64,000 bases of DNA, taken from Dromiciops gliroides (Eukaryota; Chordata; Mammalia; Microbiotheria; Microbiotheriidae). Position numbers and translations under genes: made by a program. Within the stretch, counting starts at the first letter, position 1. Each line of letters opens with the position of its first letter. The stretch is taken from contig NC_057861.1 of NCBI RefSeq assembly GCF_019393635.1, forward strand, positions 544,890,711-544,954,710, given 5' to 3'. Below are positions 34,230 to 43,232 of this stretch, one piece after another. Under the pieces are notes generated by a model. The model was not told the origin of the DNA. It worked only from the letters and a program-made list of their open reading frames with translations, and did not search any database.

Positions 34230-37200
34230 AAAAGATTCTTAATGAGAAGGTAATATTAAAACTTTCCTTTTGTGGCAGGGATTTTTTTGTTTATTTGTTA
34301 GTTTCTTTGTTTTGACCTGGACCTATGATTTCATTTAGTGTGGAGAACTCTAGGCATATAAACTCCCTCTACAGATGTAGATAAAGATTGCCAATTCATC
34401 TTTTTTTTTTAATTTGGATTTTTTCTCACTTAATAATACTTTATTTTCCCCACTTACATGTAAAGATAGTTTTCAGTATGGATTTTTGTAAGATTTTGAG
34501 CTCCATTTTTTTCCCTCCCCCTTCCAAAGACAAAAAGCAATCTGATATAGGTTATATAGTACAATCATGTTAAACATTTCTACAACATTAATCATGTTGT
34601 GAAAGAAAAGTCAAAAGAAAAGGGAAAACCTATGAGAAAAGAAACAAAAACAAACTCCCCAAAAGTGAAAATGGTATGCTTCAATCTGCATTCAGACTCC
34701 ATAGCTCTCTCTGTGGGTGTAGAGAGAATTTTCTATCAAGTCTTTTGAAATTATCTTGAATCATTATATTGCTGAGAAGAGCTAATTCTATTACAATAGA
34801 TCATAACAAGATATTTCTGTAACTGTGTACAATGTTCTTTTGGTTCTGCTCTCTTCACTCAGCATCAGTCCACTTAAGTCTTTCCAGGTGTTTTGGGGTT
34901 TTTTTAATCTACCTGCTCATCATTTCTCCTAGCACAATAGTATTCCATTACATTTACATACCATAACTTGTTCTTACTCTTAAGTTTGCTGTTCTAAGTG
35001 ACTTGTCCATGGTCAAATAACCAGTAAATATTGGGACTTAAAACCCAGTTCTGGCCCAAAGGTTGGCTCTTCATCCATTCTGTAACACTGTTACTTATTA
35101 TAGCTTGCAGCTATAATGAGGCATATAGTTTTGCTCATATTTTGTGAAGGATTCCCACTAATCATTATTTCATACCTTAAAACTTCTACCCACTACTCTT
35201 GGTGTTCTTTGTTCAGTAACAGAAAAGCATCAGGCAAGTTTTCATGCTTATTGAACTGGTGTTTCTGAAATGCTTACTGAGATTATAAAATTAGAGCACT
35301 TTTTGTATGATTTTTCTAAAGTACCAGGTACTTAGTTTCTCCCCTACAATGAAAGCCATTACATCAAAATGGTTAAGATTTGTCTAATCCACTCTATAGT
35401 ATCTGCAAGTATACTAATGGTGCTACGGATGCTTTGGTTATAGAAAGTCAGTTTGAATTAAACGTGCTTTGTTTTTAACAGCAAGAAAACAATCACCTAT
35501 ATACTGTGGCTCTCAAGCTTACATATGGACCTCCTGAACAGAGGCTTACCCTCTCATCCCGAATGGTTTGCATATTAGGTGAGGCTACTGGAAGCTAAAA
35601 ATTGTTGTTGGTTCTTCATCCTGGAAGAAAACCATGACGTGGAGAAGGGAATCATATTTAAGTGAGGCAAGGCTGTGCAAAGTCACCAGCCTCGATCTCT
35701 ACTCCAGAGTCATCTATCTCCAATACCAAGATATAGATCAGGATGATTGGTGATGGACTGGCATGTAGTGGGAGTCTTTGGCCTTTTTAAGCTAAGGTCT
35801 TTCCCAGGTCTCAGCCCAAGATAATGCCCATTCGATGATTAAGGCTATTTAAGAAATGAGGCAAAGATGACCTCATTTTTAGGTGGAAGATTAAGATTGA
35901 TATAAGCAATACTGATGTTTTTTCCAGGCCCAGTCACCTGTAATTCGACACACGTGACTCTTGTTATACCAGAGTTTCCAGGGGCATTAACAGCCATAAA
36001 TATTGAGAATTATAATGTTCCCATGAATATGTCAAAGACCAGTGGCATTGCTGTAGAATTAAAAAATGGCTCAAGACTACACTTCAACAAAAGAATTCTG
36101 AAATCTAAAGTAAGTTTCTTAAATTTTGCATGACTTCACAGGCATAATTGATATTACTTTCCTTCTCAAGAAATAGGAGGGAGAGAGTTTAAAACAAAAT
36201 TTAAAAAACTCTTTAGAGTTTAAAAAGTAATTGGGAAATACTTAATGAAATAAATAAATTATTAAAGTAAGTTTCTTTTAACTCGGAACAACTTTTAGCT
36301 TGTGGTACTTCATCCCAAAGGAAGATGGGATAAATAAAGTATACTATCTTACTGGTGGCATGAAGGGATCTGGACCCTTCATTAAAATGAAGAGATACAT
36401 AGTAACACTTCTCTGGTACAGTGAATGACTTATTTGCTAAATGAATTTTCCTGGTAACCTAAGGTCATATACCTTTCTCTCCCCACAAGTAGCAAACCTT
36501 CCATTTTCTACTCTTAATAGAAATCCATCTAAAATTCTCTATTAAAGTAGAGAAGCCTTTTCTTGAAGATTTGTTCACTACTATTAACATTTGTCCTTAT
36601 TATGGAGGTATAGTAGAAAGAGCTCTAGACACCCCACCCTCCCCTTATGGAGTCATCTCTGCCACTTAGTGGGTAACCTTGGACAAATTGTATAACCTTT
36701 CTGGTATTTAGTGTCTTCATATATAAAATAAGGAGATTGGACCCTATGAACTGTAAGGTAAAGCTGTAATAAATATGCTTTGTGACTGATCATTTAATCA
36801 GTAGACATTTCTCCTTACACCAGTAGCTTCCAGGCATTTGTTAACACCATTGTCTGGGTAAAGACCCAAGAGAAATGTGGCCTCTCCTTTAGAATAGAGT
36901 GACTGGCTTTTGATAACTGTAGCCCACTTACACAGCTTCCTAGTATGTCCAAGATGGGATGATTCTTAGAGATAATTCAGTTCAACCCCCTCCTCTTAGA
37001 TGAGGAAAGTGAAGCCAGAGAAGTAAAGTGAGACACTCGGGGTCCCATAGCAAGTGAATTTTTGAGCCAGGAATTCGTCAGGCCTTCTTGTTCCTGCGTC
37101 TAATACCTGTTCTGCTATCCCATGCTTGTATTTCTCGGTACCCAGATAAGTGTGGTGGTTTGGTGGGGAAAGGAAAGGAGCTTGTTCTGCTGCTGCTGTT

Positions 37201-40200
37201 GTATACAGTCTCTGCTCTTCCTGGTCTCTTATGTTTGATCTTGGACTTAAAACATTGTACCAAGGGAAATAAATAATCCCTGCTCTCAAGAAGCCTTCAG
37301 GTCTAATGAAATGATCTAGAGCCCTTGACCTGGTGACACTTTTTAAAAACACTTAATGGCAAATCTATAAACATCCTGAGTGTTACCTTCAGTGTTGACC
37401 TCTGGTTCCTCATACTAGCCCTGACAACCAGTTATCAATCTTGAAAGTATTCTCTCTTCAGGTGTCTGAGAACGGTGCAGGTGTTGAGTTTTATTTACCT
37501 TCAATAAAGCTGACTTTTCTGTATTATGGGGAGATGGTATCTGTGATCATCTATCCTGAATCCTGTGAGTCGCCTGTTTCAGTAGGTAAGGGCATTTATT
37601 TGATGATTTTTGCCTTTTTGTTGGGTCTTTTTTTTTTTCTTCTCCTCCCCATTCTAGCCATACCAGCCTTTATGAATGTATAGTTCAAATGGGTTGCCCA
37701 GAATTGAAAGATATTGAAATTCTAGGGGCAGCTAGGTGGTGCAGTATATAGAGCACTGCCCCTGGAGTCAGGAGTACCTGAGTTCAAATCCGGCCTCAGA
37801 CACTTAACACTTACTAGCTGTGTGACCCTGGGCAAGTCACTTAACCCCAGTTGCCTCACTTAGAATTTCTCTCTCTCTTTTTTTTTTTTTTTAATCAAAA
37901 TGCCCCGACTACTGGAAGTCTTAAAGCAGCATTTTATCTGATAACTCTCCCCACTGGGAAGAGATGAAAGGAATAAGCATTTAGAAAGCAGCTACTATAT
38001 GTTAGGCACTGTGCTAAGCACTTTACAATTATCTCATTTGATCCTCACAACAACCTTGGGAGTTAGGTGCTATTATCATTGCCATTTTGCTGTTGACAAA
38101 GCTGAGGGAGACAAAAATTAAGTGACTTGCACACAGCAATATGGGTGTTCCTGACTCCAGACCCAGTGCTCTGTCTTTCATTAACTAAGTAGCTGACAAG
38201 TTAGTGGCTTATAAAGTTTATTCAGGAAACAAATTTTTAGTCTCTGGAAACTGTAGTTACAGATGGCACATGTACCCAAGATGGCTTTATGGACTTTGAG
38301 GTCTACAGCCACCAAACGAAGCCAGCCTTGAACCTGGATGCTCTCCAAGTAAGAGACACAGCCTGCCAACCCGATTTTAAGGATCCTTCTCAGGAGATGG
38401 TTCGGTTTCACATACCCCTGAATGGGTGTGGAACAAGAGCAAAGGTTAGTAACATGAAACGGTAAGAGATTGAAACCTGCCCCTCCTCAAGTTAATCAGT
38501 TACTAATAAACTCTTCCTTAAACCATCCTGAAGTTTGAAGGAGACCAAGCTGTCTATGAAAACGAAATACATGCTCTTTGGGCAGATCTCTCCCCAGACA
38601 AAATTACTAGAGACAGTGAATTCAGGTAAGAGGCTCTCAACTGGGAAGTAAATTCCCTCTAGGTCAGTATTGAGTCAAATTGTTTAACCTGGAAACACTT
38701 ACCTCCCTGTCTTCCCTCCCCCTCCCCCACCGTTCCTTAGTCTGACAGTGAGATGCTATTATAGCAGCGCTGACCTCATAGTCAGAACAAATGTCAGCAA
38801 TCCTCCTTCTCCCATTGCTTCTGTGAGACCAGGACCACTCTCCTTAATCCTGCAAATCTATCCAGGTAAGAGTAAGACAAATGCTAAGCATAACTACATG
38901 GCACTCAAATTTCCCCAAAATAAGACCAGTTTCCTATTGTTGATCACTTTTCCATAACCTAAATGCGTCTCAGCCCCTGTTGGCAAAGTGCCAACTAAAT
39001 TTTATATAATCCTGGATATGCTTGAGTAGCTATAGTCAGTGGTCTCTATTATGATTATTAATAGTAGTAATATACTATAATATTAATAATAATATTCTAA
39101 TATTTTATGATGCTTCAATATTTGTAATGCAACTTTGGTTCTTGCAAGAAACCTGTTATCAGGACTATTACAGAGGCACTTAGTGTTGCATTTGGATAGA
39201 GTGTTAGGTCTAGAATTGAAGACCTGAGTTCAAATAGGACTTCACATATTTACTAGTTGTGTGGCCCTGGGCAAGTCATTTAACTTCTACCTGCCTCAAT
39301 TTCCTCAAATATAAAAACAGGATCATAATAGCAGCTATCTCTCAGGCTTCAAAAGGGGATTAAATGAGAACATGTATAAAGAGTTTAACTCAATGCCTGA
39401 TACATAGTAAGCACTTAATAAATAAATGTTTATTCCCTTTCCCCTATTTTTCCATTTTATAGATGGGAAAACTAAATCTAAGTGCCCAGGGTCACAGCAA
39501 TTAAGTATTTGAGGCAGGATTTGAGTTTGGGTCTTCCTGAATCTCATCTGTTACTATGCTACTTGGTTTCCTCATATTTCTACTCTGCTCTTAAAACTAT
39601 TCAAACATCCTACAAGAAGTTTTCCCTTCTTTTCTAGACAAGTCCTATTTACAGCCTTATAGGGATGATCAATACCCGATAGTGAAATACCTGCGTCAAC
39701 CAATTTACATGGAAGTACAAGTTGTAAATAGAAATGATCCAAACATCAAACTAGTCTTAGATGACTGCTGGGCAACGGCATCAGTGGACCCTGCCTCTCT
39801 TCCCCGATGGAACATCATTGTGGATGGGTAGGCCTATATAAGATAACTTTAAGCTAGTTGGTTCTTAGGTACAGAATTCTGATTAACAGGCCACCTATGG
39901 AATAATGCAAAGTCATTCAGATTCATAGGAAAGGTGAAGTTGGACTGTCTCCTTAAAATGAATGATTGAAAACAGCGTTTACTAGGCTCTTGTTATTGTC
40001 TTAAGCACTGGGGATACCAAAAAGCCTAAATTCCGAGGAAGACAATACCTATAAGGGAATGATGGTGAGGGAAGGGAACTTTCCTCTGGAAAGTTACAGA
40101 AATAGTGAGACTATAGGGAGGGACTAGATTGGCACAGTCCTTCAGGAACTATGACAGTTGATTTGATCATGGTGGACAGCACCAGGACTGGGTAATGGGG

Positions 40201-42154
40201 GGAGATATGGAAAGAGGAAATATCAGTTGGCTGATAAGGACACTATGGAAGAGGTGGTGGGAAAAGGAGAAAGTGAAGTAAAAGCATGGCTAAGGCTTTC
40301 TTGAAGTAGGGGTTTATGAAAATAAGACCCAGGTCCTCCTTTCTGAAGTAGGCAGCAGCTATTGAGGAGGATCCCTGGCTTGGAGACGAGCGTAATCAGG
40401 TGACTTTATTTCAAGCATCTTTTTCTCCCTCCTTAAATCTAAGACCATGTTCGGAGCTAGCATATCCACTTAAATGCTCAAACAGCAATGGAAGCTGGGA
40501 TTTGTGAGCCTAGGGCTTACCACAGTGCCTGGCATATCATAGGTGCTTAATAAATGCTTATCAACACCAGAGATATGTCTCCTGGAGTAGCTAGAAATTC
40601 TGTAATAAACCTTCAGATGGAATACATCTAAACCAGTGATATCAAACTCAGAAATAAATGGGCACCATTAATCCATGCATAAAATCACCAGGCCCCATGC
40701 TGATTTAGTTTTAAAATGTAGTATCTAGGGGGCAGCTAAGTGGCGCAGTGGAGAAAGCACCGACCCTTGATTCAGGAGTACCTGAGTTCAAATCTGGCCT
40801 CAGACACTTGACACTTACTAGCTGTGTGACCCTGGGCAAGTCACTTAACCCCCATTGCCCTGCAAATAAATGAATAAATAAATAATGAGAGAACTCATTG
40901 GGGAAAAAAAATGTAGTATCTATTTTTATTTATTTTGTTTCAAATTTCCCAATTACACTTTAAATCTGGTTCAAGCTGCACCAGGGCCTTGTGTCTGAGG
41001 GGGGTCAAACCAAGGTAGATTTATATCTTGTCTCCTAGCTGTGATTATCCACTGGACAACTACCGCACGAAATTCCACCATGTTGGCTCTTCAGTGAACT
41101 ATCCTAATCATTATCAAAGGTTTGAGGTGACAACTTTTGCCTTCGTGTCTGGTGGCCAAGCTCTCTCTAGCCTGGTAAGTGATCCAAGTTGCTTTAGCCT
41201 TCCTGTGAGATGGGCCATTGCTCTGACTAAACTCCTTTCTTTCCCTTGTTTATGTCTTTTAGATTTATTTCCACTGCAGTGTCTTGCTCTGTGACCAGTT
41301 TTATCCAGATTCTCCTTTGTGTTCAGTGACTTGTCCTGGGTCATCTAGGGTAAAAAGAGGTAAATACTGAAAGGTTTTGTTAAAGTTTTTAAAAAGTCTT
41401 TCCCTTCTTTGGAGGTAAGAGAACTTCTGCTGTTCTCTGATCTTGAATGGAAAGCCCAAGAGACATAGTTTCTGGGTAATGAGTAATCAATTTATTTAGG
41501 CTACCAGATAATAAATTGAGGTCAGTGGTTTGGCACAGGTATATCACTCTTGGGTACCGATTGTCCCTATAAGGCTGTAAATAGGACTTGTCTAGGAAAG
41601 AAGGAATAGCTTCTTGTAGGTTATTTGAAGAGTTTTAAAACTGAAGTATAAATGAGGAAGCCAAATAGCATAATCAAATATAATCATATTGGTAACGTTG
41701 TACCTCTTGAGCAGAATTTACCTACTTTCAATGTGTATTTAGCTATTTGCCTTACTCCAAGAGGTCCTTACCATTGCCTCTTAAAAACATGGAAAGTTAC
41801 TTGCCTAGAGCCATAAATTAGTTTAAAAAAAATCTTAAGAATACCATCTTACATTAGAACCATTGTTCTGAATTTGTTTTGGGGGCCATTATTCATCAGT
41901 GGGTCTTGTCTTTTGTAAACATGGTCATAATTACCACCAGAATCTCGAATAAGAAACACATTGAAACTCATTTAAAAAACAAGATCAAAGTAGTAATGTT
42001 TCCACTAATTCTAATAAGGTCCCTTGCAGTGGTATGCAGAGGACAAGGCATTCCATAATGTTTGCTCTCATTAACCTATGTTTCACCCACTAATATGGAT
42101 GACCAGATGCTAACACTAATTATACATGTATGCATACATACACATACATATATA

Positions 42155-42226
<72 letters not shown>

Positions 42227-43021
42227 GATATTGAAGAAAAGCCTACAATAACAAGTCTTCCTGGACCTGTCTTCTTGGTATCAGATCAGGCCCCCTCATT
42301 TAGAGGTATGGCACAAGGCATCTGAAGAAACTAATTTTTATTTACTTGGGTTATTTAACTCGAGGTTCAAATATTGTCTTGGGGTCAAATTCCTAAACCA
42401 GTTAACTATATATTTGTTTTTAAAAGTACTCACCTGAGGGTCAGCTAGGTGGCACAGTGGATAAAGCACCTGCCCTGGATGCAGGAGGACCTGAGTTCAA
42501 ATCCAGCCTCAGACACTTGACACTTACTAGCTGTGTGACCCTGGTCAAGTCACTTAACCCTCATTGCCCTGCAAATAAAAAAGAAAGAAAAAAGAAAAAA
42601 TACTCATCTGATTAAGAATTGGCTTCATCCTTTAGCACTGGAAATTTAGCAATCAGCAAATGAAAATTTAGTTAAGGACTGATTCAGACAATTAGGCATT
42701 TTAATATTATGACAGTATACTCAAGTTATCCAAAAAGTTTAACTTACAATCAACTGCTATTAAGACTAACAGTGTTATTCTTTACCATGGAAACTTTAAA
42801 GAATGAAGACATTGATTTTAATGTAGGCATCTGACTCTTGAATCTGTTTGCCTTGTTTTTTAGGACCCACAGACACCGAAGGGCCTTGGTATGAAGGAAC
42901 AAGTGTTGGCCTTCAAGTAGGCTCTATCCTAGTGGCAGAGATATTGGTGGTGGTGGTAGTGGTTTGTCTGGCTAAATGCAGGCAAGACAAGAGCTGTGAG
43001 ATAACAAATGAGCTTGCTTAA
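29194..43021 (+). CDS. ZP2: ZP2, zona pellucida sperm-binding protein 2; 18 coding exons, 715 aa
   Basis: Joining the 18 exons listed below gives 2,148 nt with every phase matching and no stop. Human ZP2 has 745 residues. Seen: a signal peptide (hydrophobic 23-38), an N-terminal ZP-N domain with C52, C85, C103 and C134, further N-terminal repeats (about 160-360), a ZP domain (about 367-630) with the strongly kept YENEIHALW and LDDCWAT, a furin site RVKR (634-637), an external hydrophobic patch (SLPGPVFLV, 647-655), a membrane segment (about 683-700) and a short tail. From the family: ZP2 is made in oocytes, is released at the furin site and polymerises with ZP1, ZP3 and ZP4; its N-domain binds sperm and ovastacin cuts it after fertilisation. 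The differences are mostly at the C-terminus, where the human linker before the membrane segment is much longer. Confidence 0.98.
29266..29490 (+). mobile_element. hAT-like MITE in ZP2 intron 1
   Basis: Ends are near-inverted: ggattcttaacttgtggtct at the left and ggggtaaggacccctg at the right. Internally ttatgcatttaaaatgatca and cattctgggcaatgg match a widespread mammalian element. A related worn piece lies at 58515-58675. Confidence 0.6.
29582..29670 (+). CDS. ZP2: ZP2 exon 2
   Basis: Residues 18-47. It holds the signal-peptide core [16 protein letters not shown]; cleavage is likely near Gly39. The mature protein would begin NFSTT, with a possible N-glycan at Asn40. The acceptor follows a (TCTG)n-like pyrimidine repeat at 29533-29574. 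Donor gtatgt. Confidence 0.93.
29846..29929 (+). CDS. ZP2: ZP2 exon 3
   Basis: Residues 48-75, beginning [16 protein letters not shown], the first strand of the sperm-binding ZP-N domain with the first conserved cysteine C52 (human PGTVTCDEREITVEFP). Donor gtaggt, phase 1. Confidence 0.95.
30284..30455 (-). mobile_element. WSINE1-like SINE, reverse, ZP2 intron 3
   Basis: A tail of about 35 T, then ggtgaggcaattggggttaa through to cacctagctgcccc. Confidence 0.92.
30621..30715 (+). CDS. ZP2: ZP2 exon 4
   Basis: Residues 76-107 with C85 and C103, the inner disulfide pair of ZP-N by family pattern, and an N-glycan sequon N84-C-T. Donor gtaagt, phase 0. Confidence 0.95.
31926..32084 (-). mobile_element. 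WSINE1-like SINE, reverse, ZP2 intron 4
   Basis: T tail, body gtgaggcagttggggttaag, then a diverged head (gccacctggactg). It lies 120 bp before exon 5. The rest of intron 4 has a MIR-like trace at 31170-31290. Confidence 0.88.
32208..32357 (+). CDS. ZP2: ZP2 exon 5
   Basis: Residues 108-157. It carries C134, closing the first ZP-N domain, and sequons N120-K-T and N150-C-T; it ends TKDFMS, as human QKDFMS. Donor gtgagt, phase 0. Confidence 0.95.
32700..33260 (+). mobile_element. THER1/MIR tail and L2-type 3' end, ZP2 intron 5
   Basis: 32700-32850 is a SINE tail (cccagggtcattgtgaggat, caaaccttaaaactttatac). 33150-33215 is a reverse L2-like end (aatcaatatttattaagcac, then ctacgtgccaggca). Confidence 0.6.
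33360..33740 (+). mobile_element. THER1/MIR SINE carrying a nested reverse WSINE
   Basis: The old SINE reads across the break as a diverged core (ggcaaatcatttaactttgc). The nested WSINE (33454-33607) is flanked by perfect ttgggcaaatcattta at 33438-33453 and 33608-33623. It lies just before exon 6. Confidence 0.88.
33778..33822 (+). CDS. ZP2: ZP2 exon 6, carries the likely ovastacin cleavage site
   Basis: A 15-codon exon, residues 158-172. It spells LPSFDDETM; the mouse cleavage site LA|DE and human LADD align with F167|D168. Both flanking introns are in phase 0, so skipping this exon would remove the site without a frameshift. Donor gtatgg is weak. Confidence 0.9.
34004..34168 (+). CDS. ZP2: ZP2 exon 7
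   Basis: Residues 173-227, with [18 protein letters not shown] and [10 protein letters not shown], matching human TLTLPEAMKEGFSLLIDN. The donor gtaggg is followed at once by a (GT)n repeat. Confidence 0.96.
34173..34227. repeat. (GT)n microsatellite after ZP2 exon 7
   Basis: About 27 GT units beginning 5 nt after the exon 7 donor. Confidence 0.97.
34405..34985 (-). mobile_element. LINE-1 3' end, reverse, ZP2 intron 7
   Basis: Same tail family as at 18545 (cttacatgtaaagatagttt, aatcatgttaaacatttct, gcttcaatctgcattcagac) and 5' of it ctcactcagcatcagtcca-like text. No coding part. 34986-35480 shows only a worn MIR-like trace at 34990-35095. Confidence 0.7.
35482..35578 (+). CDS. ZP2: ZP2 exon 8
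   Basis: Residues 228-259 ([17 protein letters not shown]...). It ends MVCIL, the counterpart of human QAICAP. Donor gtgagg, phase 1. Confidence 0.95.
35606..35765 (+). mobile_element. Marsupial SINE of unnamed family, ZP2 intron 8
   Basis: atttaagtgaggcaaggctg, tgcaaagtcaccagcctc and tccagagtcatctatctcc match further copies at 52640-52800, 46790-46965 (reverse) and, cut by the edge, 63955-64000. I cannot name the family. Confidence 0.65.
35928..36109 (+). CDS. ZP2: ZP2 exon 9
   Basis: Residues 260-320, beginning [19 protein letters not shown] (human DPVTCNATHMTLTIPEFPG), start of another ZP-N-like repeat with a sequon NST. Donor gtaagt, phase 0. Confidence 0.97.
36215..36270 (+). mobile_element. 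hAT-like short repeat fragment, ZP2 intron 9
   Basis: gtttaaaaagtaattgggaa and atgaaataaataaatta match the core of the copies at 23310, 40634 and 51992. The rest of intron 9 shows only a MIR3-like trace at 36935-37080. Confidence 0.6.
37462..37585 (+). CDS. ZP2: ZP2 exon 10
   Basis: Residues 321-361 ([19 protein letters not shown], then [11 protein letters not shown]). Human has ECLCESPVSI here, so one of its two close cysteines is missing. Donor gtaagg, phase 1. Confidence 0.93.
37724..37865 (+). mobile_element. WSINE1-like SINE, ZP2 intron 10
   Basis: Full body from ggggcagctaggtggtgc to ccagttgcctcac. Confidence 0.9.
37965..38185 (-). mobile_element. THER1-type SINE, reverse, ZP2 intron 10
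   Basis: tactatatgttaggcactgt and gatcctcacaacaaccttgg, then a worn core (aagtgacttgcacacagc). It ends about 70 bp before exon 11. Confidence 0.75.
38257..38444 (+). CDS. ZP2: ZP2 exon 11, start of the ZP domain
   Basis: Residues 362-424, [18 protein letters not shown] onward, to [14 protein letters not shown]. The acceptor is the AG at 38255-38256; the stronger-looking tttttag at 38240 is 16 nt upstream and would break the frame. Donor gttagt. Confidence 0.93.
38534..38625 (+). CDS. ZP2: ZP2 exon 12
   Basis: Residues 425-454 with [13 protein letters not shown], almost as in human. It is separated from exon 11 by an 89-nt intron. Donor gtaaga, phase 2. Confidence 0.96.
38741..38865 (+). CDS. 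ZP2: ZP2 exon 13
   Basis: Residues 455-496: [18 protein letters not shown], a sequon in NVSNPPSP, and [12 protein letters not shown]. This is the end of the ZP-N half of the ZP module. Donor gtaaga. Confidence 0.96.
39195..39565. mobile_element. THER1-type SINE (+) and MIR-type SINE (-), ZP2 intron 13
   Basis: 39195-39430 has gtgtggccctgggcaagtca and tgatacatagtaagcactta. 39435-39560 is a reverse copy (ttttatagatgggaaaacta). 38990-39180 holds only AT-rich sequence. Confidence 0.72.
39638..39827 (+). CDS. ZP2: ZP2 exon 14
   Basis: Residues 497-559, with [18 protein letters not shown] and [15 protein letters not shown], the best-conserved part of the ZP-C half. Donor gtaggc, phase 2. Confidence 0.97.
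39960..40565. mobile_element. L2-type 3' ends, ZP2 intron 14
   Basis: 39960-40065 is a reverse, worn L2 tail (cttaagcactggggatacca). 40505-40565 is a forward one (cagtgcctggcatatcatag). Between them nothing is recognisable. Confidence 0.5.
40634..41000 (-). mobile_element. hAT-like short repeat split by a WSINE, ZP2 intron 14
   Basis: The element runs from cagtgatatcaaactcag on the left to agctgcaccagggcc on the right. The WSINE (40728-40907, plus) has 15-bp flanks aaaatgtagtatcta at 40713-40727 and 40908-40922. Confidence 0.7.
41039..41174 (+). CDS. ZP2: ZP2 exon 15
   Basis: Residues 560-605: [20 protein letters not shown], then [16 protein letters not shown]. It follows human CAYDLDNYQTTFHPVGSSV closely. 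Donor gtaagt, phase 0. Confidence 0.97.
41263..41359 (+). CDS. ZP2: ZP2 exon 16, with furin site
   Basis: Residues 606-637. [11 protein letters not shown] and PLCSVTCP carry the four final ZP-C cysteines, and RVKR at 634-637 is a furin consensus R-X-K-R where the secreted form is freed. The intron before it is only 88 nt. Donor gtaaat. Confidence 0.96.
42159..42223. repeat. (CT)n microsatellite forming the exon 17 pyrimidine tract
   Basis: About 32 uninterrupted CT units ending 4 nt before the AG of ZP2 exon 17. Confidence 0.97.
42228..42305 (+). CDS. ZP2: ZP2 exon 17
   Basis: Residues 638-663 with [11 protein letters not shown], the external hydrophobic patch that blocks early polymerisation (human SLPGPILLLSD). 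Its acceptor tract is a (CT)n microsatellite of about 65 nt that ends 4 nt before the AG. Donor gtatgg. Confidence 0.94.
42437..42599 (+). mobile_element. WSINE1-like SINE, ZP2 intron 17
   Basis: Body from gggtcagctaggtggcac to cattgccctgc; the flanks tactcacctga and tactcatctga differ by one base. Confidence 0.9.
42864..43021 (+). CDS. ZP2: ZP2 exon 18 (last), membrane anchor
   Basis: Residues 664-715: a short linker, a hydrophobic segment around 683-700 with a run of six valines, a KCR stop-transfer, and the tail ending ITNELA. It is much shorter than the human counterpart, which has a long linker rich in Ser, Gly and Lys. TAA at 43019-43021. Confidence 0.93.
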
Positions 43022-43025
43022 TAAA
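43020..43025 (+). terminator. ZP2: ZP2 poly(A) signal overlapping the stop codon
   Basis: GCTTAATAAAG: the last two bases of the TAA stop are the first two of AATAAA. The 3' UTR would then be only about 15-35 nt. Zona genes are known for such minimal 3' UTRs. Confidence 0.88.
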
Positions 43026-43070
43026 GTCATCCAAGCATCAGTTTTATTTTGCTTCTTAAGAGTGAAGGTA

Positions 43071-43219
43071 GGGGCAGCTAGGTGGTACAGTAGATAGAGC
43101 ACCAGCCCTGGATTCAAGAGGAACTGAGTTCAAATCTAGCCTCAGACACTTGACACTTACTAGCTGTGTGACCCTAGGCAAGTCACTTAACCCCAATTGC
43201 CTCACCAAAAAAAAAAAAA
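43071..43219 (+). mobile_element. WSINE1-like SINE just past ZP2
   Basis: Starts 46 nt after the ZP2 poly(A) signal. The flanks aagagtgaaggta (43058-43070) and aagagtgaaagta (43220-43232) differ by one base. Confidence 0.92.
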
Positions 43220-43232
43220 AAGAGTGAAAGTA

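Noticed and set aside
38221-38240. Use of tttttag at 38240 as the ZP2 exon 11 acceptor
   Set aside because: It gives a frame reading [12 protein letters not shown] instead of the conserved [10 protein letters not shown] and would not join in phase; listed as a competing site only.
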